Origin: Bacteroidales bacterium | GTDB lineage: Bacteria > Bacteroidota > Bacteroidia > Bacteroidales > WCHB1-69 | Length of the DNA: 34,390 nt | NCBI GenBank assembly: GCA_012519525.1 | Contig: JAAYQB010000006.1 | Coordinates: 1-34,390 of the forward strand | Direction of reading: 5' to 3' | In this document: piece after piece, positions 18,269-26,122 of the stretch | Layout of the letters: the number at the start of each line of letters is the position of its first letter | Position numbering within the stretch: position 1 is the stretch's first letter | The notes under the pieces: model-generated | Seen by the model: only the letters and a program-made list of their open reading frames with translations | Databases searched by the model: none | Told to the model about the DNA's origin: nothing | Translations under genes and position numbers: made by a program

Positions 18269-19519
18269 TTACTCTAATTCGTGAATAACTAAACCTGAGC
18301 GTAACTTAGGTTCAAACCACGTTGTTTTTGGCGGCATAATATTGCCCGTATCAGCAATATTAATAAGTTGTTGCATAGAAACGGGATACAATGCAAAAGC
18401 TACTGCCATCTCACCACTATCAACACGACGTTTCAACTCGCCTAAACCTCGTATTCCGCCAACAAAATCAATACGATTCGATGTTCTTAAATCTTTAATA
18501 CCTAATATTTTATCTAAAACCAAATTCGATAAAATAGTAACATCTAACACACCAATAGGGTCGCTATCATCGTAAGTAGACGGCTTGGCTGTTAAACGAT
18601 ACCATTTTCCATCGATATACATACTAAATTCATGTAATTGAGCCGGTTTATAAATGTCTTTTCCCATTTCCTCTACTTTAAAAGTAGCTTTTAGTTTTTC
18701 GATAAACTCTTCTTTCGATAAACCGTTCAAATCTTTTACCACTCGATTATAATCTATGATTTTCAATTGATTATCAGGGAAAATAACCGTCATAAAGTAA
18801 TTATATTCTTCTTTTCCCGTGTGGTTTTTATTTTTCGCTTTTTGTTCTCCTCCTACCAATGCTGCCGCTGCCGTACGATGATGACCGTCGGCTACATATA
18901 AATAAGGAATTTCTTTATCAAAAATATCAACAATACGTTGTATGATTGCTTTGTCTTTTATCACCCATAGGGTATGTCCGAAACCTTCGTCGGCAATAAA
19001 ATCATATTCCGGCTCTTGCGTGGCAACGATATTCGACACTATCTCATCTATCTTTTTATTAGCCGGATAGGTGAAAAACACAGGTTCAACATTCGCATTG
19101 GTATTGCGAATATGTATCATGCGGTCTTCTTCTTTTGCTTTGAGTGTCAATTCGTGCTTTTTAATCTTTTCGCTAAGATAATCATCTCGATGAGAACAAG
19201 TTAATATTCCATACTGTGTTCTTCCATCCATAGTTTGGGCATAGATGTAGAGGTATTCATCTTCGTCTTGAATCAACCATTTATTATCTTTAAACTTTTT
19301 ATAATTTTCCGTTACTTTATCATAGACTTCTTGACTATGCTCATCGGTACCTACAGGAAGGTCTATTTCCGCTTTTGTAATATGTAACAAAGAATAAGGA
19401 TTATTAGCTGCTTCTGCACGTGCTTCTTCCGAATTCAATACGTCATAAGGACGGGATGCTAATTGCTTAACGATTTCTTTAGGTGGACGTAAGCCTTTAA
19501 ATGGTTTTATGATTGCCAT
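18269..19519 (-). CDS. DUF1015 family protein
   Basis: 416 aa; MAIIKPFKGLRPPKEIVKQLASRPYDVLNSEEARAEAANNPYSLLHITKAEIDLP ... YVADGHHRTAAA is characteristic. Confidence 0.9.
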   Translation of the reverse strand: MAIIKPFKGLRPPKEIVKQLASRPYDVLNSEEARAEAANNPYSLLHITKAEIDLPVGTDEHSQEVYDKVTENYKKFKDNKWLIQDEDEYLYIYAQTMDGRTQYGILTCSHRDDYLSEKIKKHELTLKAKEEDRMIHIRNTNANVEPVFFTYPANKKIDEIVSNIVATQEPEYDFIADEGFGHTLWVIKDKAIIQRIVDIFDKEIPYLYVADGHHRTAAAALVGGEQKAKNKNHTGKEEYNYFMTVIFPDNQLKIIDYNRVVKDLNGLSKEEFIEKLKATFKVEEMGKDIYKPAQLHEFSMYIDGKWYRLTAKPSTYDDSDPIGVLDVTILSNLVLDKILGIKDLRTSNRIDFVGGIRGLGELKRRVDSGEMAVAFALYPVSMQQLINIADTGNIMPPKTTWFEPKLRSGLVIHELE

Positions 19520-19585
19520 ATTTCTTAATTTATTTTTATTATTTAATTGATTTTCAATAGTAGAAACTTATTGTTTCATCCGTTG

Positions 19586-19593
19586 CAAAAATA
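19586..19593 (-). promoter_or_regulatory. Bacteroidota -7 box (TATTTTTG) of the DUF1015 gene
   Basis: CAAAAATA on + strand upstream of the start codon at 19519. Confidence 0.5.
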
Positions 19594-19662
19594 CAAAATT
19601 ATTCAATGATAATAAACAGTATTTGAAAAATATTTAAGCATTTATATTTTATTACCTACAGC

Positions 19663-19687
19663 AACAAATAAATGTATATTTTTGCAA
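19663..19687 (+). repeat. 25-bp promoter-like repeat, copy 1
   Basis: AACAAATAAATGTATATTTTTGCAA, identical to copies at 20292 and 20942; contains the TAnnTTTG -7 box (TATTTTTG). Confidence 0.9.
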
Positions 19688-19738
19688 AAAACATGAAATT
19701 AACATGATTAACTAAACCACATTAAAATTCAAAATAAT

Positions 19739-20200
19739 ATGAAAAAATATCTTATAGCTTTTGTTTTAATTTCTACTTTTTATTCTTTTTGTTTTTCACA
19801 AGAGTTTGATCTAGAGGTAGAGTCTGATTATCGAGAATTTCGTTGTGGATGTAAAAAAGGGATTGATACATTTAATATAGTTATTTATGATACAAATATT
19901 CTAAACGAATATATAGGATTTGCTTTGATAGAATTCACTTTAAATAGTATTGCAGCAGATTCTATTGAACTAATTGATGTAAAAATTGTAGGAATTCAAT
20001 TACAAGATATCAATACAAAAGAAATAATTATGACTCTGAAAGACAATAAAGATAGTCTATTTAAGTTGTATGAAAACAAACTTCTTTTAATTTTGAAAGG
20101 ATATAAATGTTGGTTCATTAAAAATGATATTGATAAAACATTTTGTCATAGAGTTTTAGCTTTTTATCCATTAAATGTTAGCAATTCCCCACATAAATAA
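19739..20200 (+). CDS. Small secreted protein of unknown function
   Basis: 153 aa; signal peptide MKKYLIAFVLISTFYSFCFSQ; no recognised domain; preceded by promoter-like repeat copy 1. Confidence 0.7.
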   Translation: MKKYLIAFVLISTFYSFCFSQEFDLEVESDYREFRCGCKKGIDTFNIVIYDTNILNEYIGFALIEFTLNSIAADSIELIDVKIVGIQLQDINTKEIIMTLKDNKDSLFKLYENKLLLILKGYKCWFIKNDIDKTFCHRVLAFYPLNVSNSPHK

Positions 20201-20291
20201 TGTTCCATTTGATACTTTTTTGTTGTTGTTTTTAGAAAACAGAAAGAAAAAAAAACTTCGGTCAAAATACTTTTATTTTTTTATCTACTGA

Positions 20292-20316
20292 AACAAATAA
20301 ATGTATATTTTTGCAA
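20292..20316 (+). repeat. 25-bp promoter-like repeat, copy 2
   Basis: AACAAATAAATGTATATTTTTGCAA, identical to copies 1 and 3. Confidence 0.9.
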
Positions 20317-20405
20317 CATTAAAAAATAAAAATATTAACAAATAAAAAAAACTGTCCTACTATAGGGGGACACTTTACAATTATTGCAACAACAAAATAA
20401 CACAA

Positions 20406-20981
20406 ATGAAAAGAAGTCAAATTAACTATTTTGTTTTTTATATCCTATTTTTATTAATAGGAATGCCGTATGGTTGTAAATTTAAAAATATTGGGAAGAT
20501 GAATTCAAATAAAAATTCTCTTTGTTATTATTTTGGAGATGAATACGTAATTTCAGGAACACTTTTAGTGCGAGATTTATATGGAGCACCAAATTATGGA
20601 GAGACACCTGACGTTGATAAACTTGAAAAATTTTATTTTATAATCATAGATACAGCTATAAATATATTTGTCAAGGATACTATTAATTCTTACAATTTAA
20701 AAAATAAATATTCTCAATCATGTTTTCAAATTTTAGGATATGATTCAATTATCAATGGTAAATTTTGTAGTTATTATTCACTTTATTTAATGAAATTACA
20801 ATCTGGATCAAAAATTTGTCTAAAAGGGTATTTTGATAGTGCAATAACTGGACATCATCATACGGATGTATTATTTATTGTAGAAAAAAATCCCCCGATA
20901 GATAACCCCTCTTCAGTTGCAAATAAAAAAAGAAGAAAGAAAACAAATAAATGTATATTTTTGCAAAACGAAATAATATAA
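20406..20981 (+). CDS. DUF4431-like lipoprotein or secreted protein with atypical C-terminal tail
   Basis: 191 aa; hydrophobic N-terminus ending in GC; SGTLLVRDLYGAPNYGETPDVDK ... KGYFDSAITGHHHTDVLFIVEK resembles DUF4431; the last residues (TNKCIFLQNEII) are encoded by promoter-like repeat copy 3. Confidence 0.65.
   Translation: MKRSQINYFVFYILFLLIGMPYGCKFKNIGKMNSNKNSLCYYFGDEYVISGTLLVRDLYGAPNYGETPDVDKLEKFYFIIIDTAINIFVKDTINSYNLKNKYSQSCFQILGYDSIINGKFCSYYSLYLMKLQSGSKICLKGYFDSAITGHHHTDVLFIVEKNPPIDNPSSVANKKRRKKTNKCIFLQNEII
20942..20966 (+). repeat. 25-bp promoter-like repeat, copy 3 (inside the 3' end of the preceding ORF)
   Basis: AACAAATAAATGTATATTTTTGCAA, identical to copies 1 and 2; no substantial + strand ORF follows. 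Confidence 0.9.
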
Positions 20982-21066
20982 AAAAAATGCACTTAACCTA
21001 TAACGCAATAAAATCGCAATAAGCTGTAAAACAAAGGAAAGCTGAAAGAAGTTACTTCCTTACGTC

Positions 21067-21255
21067 CATTCGTAATTTTTAATTGTCAATTCGTAATTTG
21101 TAATTCTAAATTCTACCTTTTTAACCGCAAAGAACGCAAAGAATTCCGTTTGAAATTTTTCCACTAACTATTAATGCTAATGTATAACATGTGTCAACTT
21201 TTTTCAGGACGCGACACTAAATTCTAATTTCTAAATTCTAATTTCTAATTTTTTT
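21067..21255. repeat. Composite intergenic simple/interspersed repeat block
   Basis: ATTCGTAATTTTTAATTGTCAATTCGTAATTTGTAATTC; ACCGCAAAGAACGCAAAGAA; GTGTCAACTTTTTTCAGGACGCGACAC; (TAAATTCTAATTTC)n. Confidence 0.7.
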
Positions 21256-21271
21256 AGGACATATCAAACAA

Positions 21272-23368
21272 CTATATTTTCACTATCATTTGTAAGTGTA
21301 TATCCGATTTATTATTTCCATTAATGGCATCTAAAGCGGTTCCTATCGTATGTTTGTTTTTATAAAAACTTTGAGCTACTCTCAGCCATAGGTCTATATA
21401 AGAAGTGATTTCTACTTTCATCATCGCATAAAGTCGGCTTCCTATGCCGTAATAAGCAGGAATAGAGGAAGTATACAGCACATCGTTTTCGTAAGCATAC
21501 AAACGCGTATCGTAAGAATCGGTATGAAACAAAGCGTAGCGTCCTGTCAATGTTAGCCATTTGTATTGCCAAGCAATATCTTGATAGATTAAATAACCCT
21601 TCGATTTTTCCTTGTTTTTTTCCGTCTTACACACCACATATTCTAAGCAGCTTTTTAATTGTAAATTGGAAAGAGGTTTATAGATAGCATTGAAACGATA
21701 ATTTTGTTTTTTTACCGCTGTCAATTGATTGTAATATTCCATGGATTCATTGGTGTTTTTATCGGAATGTTTGAACTGAAAATAGCAAGAAAATTTTCTG
21801 TTTACATTACATATCAGCCTTGCCAACACTTTATAAGAACTTGAGGGTGCGTCGCTTGTGTATTTCAGCCACATAAAACGATAATAGTCTATATTGGCAT
21901 TAAGGATTAAGTATTTATTTAAAAACACCTGCGTTCCTATTACTAATCCGTTTTCATTGCCGATATTGGTTGCCTGCCGATAGGCATTGCCTTGTATAGC
22001 CTGATAATCTTTACTGTAATAGCGATGTAAAAGCGTAAAATTCAGTAAAGGGTCTGCATAATAAATCAATCCGTTTAAAAGAGCAAAACCCCCGTAATGT
22101 GTTACTGCATTTTCGCCAAAAACACTTACTTTTTTAATGATTGCATTATAGCTAACACTTGCATTCAACACATCTTGTTGATTGATTTTATAGAAGTTAT
22201 AAGGTTTCGGCTCTACATAAAACGGACGATTGTAATGCGAATAAAACACCCCCGCTCCTACTCTTACCACACGATGGGTGTAATGAGCAAACATTCCCGC
22301 TACTTGTTGGTCAACATTGTTTTTTCTTTCTATTTCCGTCGTAGTGCGATGATAGCCTGTTTCTTGTAAAGAATAAATAAACTCTTGCTCGCTGTTTTCC
22401 ACTTTATTCACATTCGCATCTTTTTGACGATAGGAATAAAATAACGCCAAGCGAAACTTTCTAAATTGCAGTTCCGTAGCAGCACCACGCAAAAAATTAT
22501 TTTCATTGGAAGAAGTATAAGGTGCAACAGCTTTTGCATAACGATAAATTTCCATAGGATTAATGATAGTCGGCGGTTGAAAACCTGTCCACATTGCCAA
22601 TCCTTGTCCAAAACGAATTTGATAATCACCTACAGCTAACGATTTTATACATTTAATGTCTTTCATAAAAAAATGAAAAGAATAAAAATCGAAACCGTAT
22701 CTGTTACTTCCTTTAAAAAACTCTTCTCCCGCATCTTTTTCGGCAGTAAAGCCAAAACGCACTTTAGATGCATAATCAAATTTATACTTAAACAATAAGT
22801 AAGGCTGACTTCCTCTATAAACGGCATTGGGTTTTAATTCCAATAAAGAATCGGATAAGGTAGTGTAACCGACTTGCTTATTCAATACTTGACGGTAACG
22901 CATTAAACAAGTGTTTTTTCCATATTTAAAGACCTTTTTAAAGGTCATTTTTCGACTTTGGTCAACGGGTAACAATACGATATAAGGCAAGAGCATACGA
23001 ACCGTTTCCATCGTAAAACCCTCAACAGCTGCCAATTCGTATAAACTAACCATAGCTCCGTTGACATCTAAATACATTTTAAGATGGTATATTTGATAAT
23101 CCGTTAACTTAAATACCGCCATTAAAACATCGTAATCAGGCTGGTTGATATTGATTTTATTTTCACGATAATAAGCGTATTCTTCTATTATTTCACTATA
23201 ATCTTGCTCTTCTTCCGCTTCTTCGGCTAAATTTTCGAGTTGCAACATAAAATCATCTTCTTGTATCAACTCCTTCTCTTTAAAAACAATCGTATCAATT
23301 TGAGCTAACAAAAAAATACTTTTTTGACAAAGCAAAAACAAACAAGCTATCAATAAGTATTTACGCAT
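21272..23368 (-). CDS. Helix-hairpin-helix domain protein with predicted C-terminal outer-membrane beta-barrel
   Basis: 698 aa; signal peptide; N-terminal ININQPDYDVLMAVFKLTDYQIYHLKMYLDVNGAMVSLYELAAVEGFTMETVRMLLPYI (HhH/ComEA-like); remainder rich in alternating aromatic beta strands ending in KI. Confidence 0.75.
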   Translation of the reverse strand: MRKYLLIACLFLLCQKSIFLLAQIDTIVFKEKELIQEDDFMLQLENLAEEAEEEQDYSEIIEEYAYYRENKININQPDYDVLMAVFKLTDYQIYHLKMYLDVNGAMVSLYELAAVEGFTMETVRMLLPYIVLLPVDQSRKMTFKKVFKYGKNTCLMRYRQVLNKQVGYTTLSDSLLELKPNAVYRGSQPYLLFKYKFDYASKVRFGFTAEKDAGEEFFKGSNRYGFDFYSFHFFMKDIKCIKSLAVGDYQIRFGQGLAMWTGFQPPTIINPMEIYRYAKAVAPYTSSNENNFLRGAATELQFRKFRLALFYSYRQKDANVNKVENSEQEFIYSLQETGYHRTTTEIERKNNVDQQVAGMFAHYTHRVVRVGAGVFYSHYNRPFYVEPKPYNFYKINQQDVLNASVSYNAIIKKVSVFGENAVTHYGGFALLNGLIYYADPLLNFTLLHRYYSKDYQAIQGNAYRQATNIGNENGLVIGTQVFLNKYLILNANIDYYRFMWLKYTSDAPSSSYKVLARLICNVNRKFSCYFQFKHSDKNTNESMEYYNQLTAVKKQNYRFNAIYKPLSNLQLKSCLEYVVCKTEKNKEKSKGYLIYQDIAWQYKWLTLTGRYALFHTDSYDTRLYAYENDVLYTSSIPAYYGIGSRLYAMMKVEITSYIDLWLRVAQSFYKNKHTIGTALDAINGNNKSDIHLQMIVKI

Positions 23369-23369
23369 A

Positions 23370-24224
23370 TTATTTTGTTTGTTTTATGTTATATATCAAT
23401 GATATTCGAGGGCTATATCCCAAAACAAAATGATAACTGAAAGCAAAATCAACCATAAGATAGTTCGTTTTCCAGCCTGCTCCAAGGCTACATTCAAAAT
23501 AAGGGAAACCGCAACCTGTCCGTATCTGTAATTGCTCTAAAATACTATATTCCAATCCGACACGATACACGAATTTTTTATCCAAATCTTTTTCTATTTC
23601 GGCTGCCAATATACATTTTTTCGATAAATCGTACGACAAGCCTAAACGTAAAATAGTAGGAATATACTCTTTGGTATCGTTGTAGGTACACATTTTTAAG
23701 CGAGCCGGATTAAAAGCATGGAATCCCATTCCCAAGCGTTGGCTTATTTGTCCGTAAACTCCTATATCGAAGGTAAATCCATGACAATTACCATAGGTTT
23801 TTTCAGAAAAATAATTCATTAAATAATGAAAACCTAATCCGAAAGAAATAATATTTCCAAACGATTTGGCGTAAGAAAAGCCCGTGTGTAATTCGCCGTA
23901 ATTGACATGTCCGAAATGCGACAACTGCAAGCCAAAAGCCCCCACTTTCTCTACGGGCAAGACAAAACCCAAGCTCGAAGTAGAAGTTTCTTTCAATAAA
24001 AAGCGATTATCGTAATGCAAGCCGACACTTATTTCGTCGCCAAATGCCATTATGGCAGGATTGTTAAACAATGCACTTTTATCTTTTAAAGCCACCGAAA
24101 CACCTCCCATCGCAGCAGTTCGCGCTCCTTTAACCGAAAAATAATTAATAGCATTTAATGATAACACATTGTATACTAAAGCTAAAACTATTAGTATATA
24201 CCTTATTTTTCTATCTGTGTGCAT
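23370..24224 (-). CDS. PorV/PorQ-like outer-membrane beta-barrel protein
   Basis: 284 aa; N-terminal GARTAAMGGVSVALKDKSALFNNPAIMAF motif typical of PorV/PorQ-type (FadL-like) proteins; 1 nt from the downstream gene. Confidence 0.7.
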   Translation of the reverse strand: MHTDRKIRYILIVLALVYNVLSLNAINYFSVKGARTAAMGGVSVALKDKSALFNNPAIMAFGDEISVGLHYDNRFLLKETSTSSLGFVLPVEKVGAFGLQLSHFGHVNYGELHTGFSYAKSFGNIISFGLGFHYLMNYFSEKTYGNCHGFTFDIGVYGQISQRLGMGFHAFNPARLKMCTYNDTKEYIPTILRLGLSYDLSKKCILAAEIEKDLDKKFVYRVGLEYSILEQLQIRTGCGFPYFECSLGAGWKTNYLMVDFAFSYHFVLGYSPRISLIYNIKQTK

Positions 24225-24248
24225 AGCTTTTTAATTAATTTCCAAAGA

Positions 24249-24256
24249 CAAAAATA
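24249..24256 (-). promoter_or_regulatory. Bacteroidota -7 box (TATTTTTG) of the PorV-like/HhH operon
   Basis: CAAAAATA on + strand about 25 nt upstream of the start codon. Confidence 0.45.
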
Positions 24257-24443
24257 ACAAAAAAAACAATAAGTCATAAAATAATCCTGTTTATTTTTCG
24301 TTAAATTTGTAATTATGTTAAATATAAATCGTTTACGCAATTATACACAGAAATAATTTGATTTTTCCCTTTTATTTTAAGTTTGGAAAGATTTTTGATA
24401 CATATAGACAGCGATAAAATATAACAAAAAGAGAGAAGACACC

Positions 24444-24956
24444 ATGAGCGAATATAAATTTCAACAAGACATCATAGCCTTAGAAAGCGCTTTACGCAAC
24501 TTTGCTTTTTCATTAACTCTTAATCAAGACGATGCCGATGATTTATTGCAAGACACTTTCTTAAAGGCTCTTTTATATAAAGATAAATTTGAAGACGACA
24601 CTAATTTAAAAGCATGGTTATACACCATTATGCGTAATACCTTCATCAACAATTACAGACGTAAAACGAAGTCGAATTCTCTGATTCAACAAACGGAAGA
24701 TATGAATTATTTACGCAATATGATTTCTAATCGTTCCGACAATGCAGATATGAAAACTTCGGTAAAAGAAATCACTGAAAACATCAGCAAAATAGAAGAA
24801 AATCAACGTATTCCATTTGAAATGTTTATCGACGGCTATAAGTACAAAGAAATTTCATCTCAAATGGACATATCCATAGGCACCGTAAAAAGTCGCATTT
24901 TCTTTACGCGTAAAAAACTGATGAATTCATTAAAAGATTACGTCCACAGCAACTAA
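24444..24956 (+). CDS. ECF-type RNA polymerase sigma factor
   Basis: 170 aa; region 2 (QDDADDLLQDTFLKALLYKDKFEDDTNLKAWLYTIMRNTFINNYRR) and region 4 (YKEISSQMDISIGTVKSRIFFTRKKL). Confidence 0.92.
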   Translation: MSEYKFQQDIIALESALRNFAFSLTLNQDDADDLLQDTFLKALLYKDKFEDDTNLKAWLYTIMRNTFINNYRRKTKSNSLIQQTEDMNYLRNMISNRSDNADMKTSVKEITENISKIEENQRIPFEMFIDGYKYKEISSQMDISIGTVKSRIFFTRKKLMNSLKDYVHSN

Positions 24957-24966
24957 ACAATATCGT

Positions 24967-26121
24967 ATGAACAAAAATTATCTTTTAATTATCCTACTTT
25001 TTGTCTATTGTGTAGGTTTTTCACAGTATAAAGTAATCAATGTAAAAGAACCTTTAGAGAAATATCCCAAAGAAGCGGGATTTTTCTACTCTTTACCCAA
25101 AAATTTTATTACCCTACACATTACCGTAAAAAAAATCAATAAATACAAAGGACCTTTCAGCGACTATGCTGAAAATATGCTGGGTGTTAACGGCATTCAA
25201 GAAAATCAAAATTTCTATACAATCAGCAATATTGACGTCGTATTGGGCTATCAAGCTGACGTATCGGAAACATACTATGTCAATTACCCGAAAAAAACAA
25301 AAGACCCTCTGTATTACCAATTCATTAAAAACGGATTACTTCTAAACAATACGGCTAACTCCACACAACAAGAGCTTTCCTGTTTACAAATAGATTTCGG
25401 CACTCCCAATACCAAAGAGCAAAGCATGTTCGATATGTATGCTAACTATGGAATGTACGAAAAAATTGATACGATTTACGAATCTCAACTTATTGATTCT
25501 ATTTATGTGCAAGTACCTATCATACGTAGAACAATGGCGGTAAAAACAACAGAAGAAAAGGCGAATGAGACCTTGGAAGAAATAAAAAACATACGTGAAG
25601 CACAGCGTTTACTGCTAACAGGCGAACATGAGGTTGACTACAGCAAATTAGAATACATGATTGCTTGCTTGAAAGAACAAGAAGAATCCTATCTTTCGTT
25701 GTTTACCGGCTTTACGCTTAGCGAAGATATCCGATACACTTATTATTATCCTCTTCCTGAAAAGTCGGATACTGTCCACCTCCCCTTGTTTTCGTTTACA
25801 ATCAACAACGGAATTGATAAAACACTACAAAATGAAGCCGACATATACTCATTGCAACTTATTAACACTCACACCACAGACCCTATACAAACATTCAAAG
25901 AGAATGTTGGCAAGCAGCACCCAAAACAGTCGGAAACCGGCTTCCGTTATCGCATTCCTGAAATATATACCTTTAATCTGTTACGCAATAATATAACAGT
26001 AAATACCATAGGCGAACTTCCCATCAACCAATACGGCATTATCAACACACTGCCTCAAAATGTTATTTCGTTTGAAATCGACCCTCATACAGGTAATGTT
26101 TTGAATACGAAATTCAAATAA
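24967..26121 (+). CDS. DUF4831 family secreted protein
   Basis: 384 aa; signal peptide; VKEPLEKYPKEAGFFYSLPKNFITLHITVKKINKYKGPFSDYAENMLGV... is DUF4831-like. Confidence 0.75.
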   Translation: MNKNYLLIILLFVYCVGFSQYKVINVKEPLEKYPKEAGFFYSLPKNFITLHITVKKINKYKGPFSDYAENMLGVNGIQENQNFYTISNIDVVLGYQADVSETYYVNYPKKTKDPLYYQFIKNGLLLNNTANSTQQELSCLQIDFGTPNTKEQSMFDMYANYGMYEKIDTIYESQLIDSIYVQVPIIRRTMAVKTTEEKANETLEEIKNIREAQRLLLTGEHEVDYSKLEYMIACLKEQEESYLSLFTGFTLSEDIRYTYYYPLPEKSDTVHLPLFSFTINNGIDKTLQNEADIYSLQLINTHTTDPIQTFKENVGKQHPKQSETGFRYRIPEIYTFNLLRNNITVNTIGELPINQYGIINTLPQNVISFEIDPHTGNVLNTKFK

Positions 26122-26122
26122 A

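Noticed and set aside
20341-20400. Possible hairpin GTCCTACTATAGGGGGAC upstream of the DUF4431-like gene
   Set aside because: Only a 4-bp stem is clearly complementary; not convincing as a structured element.
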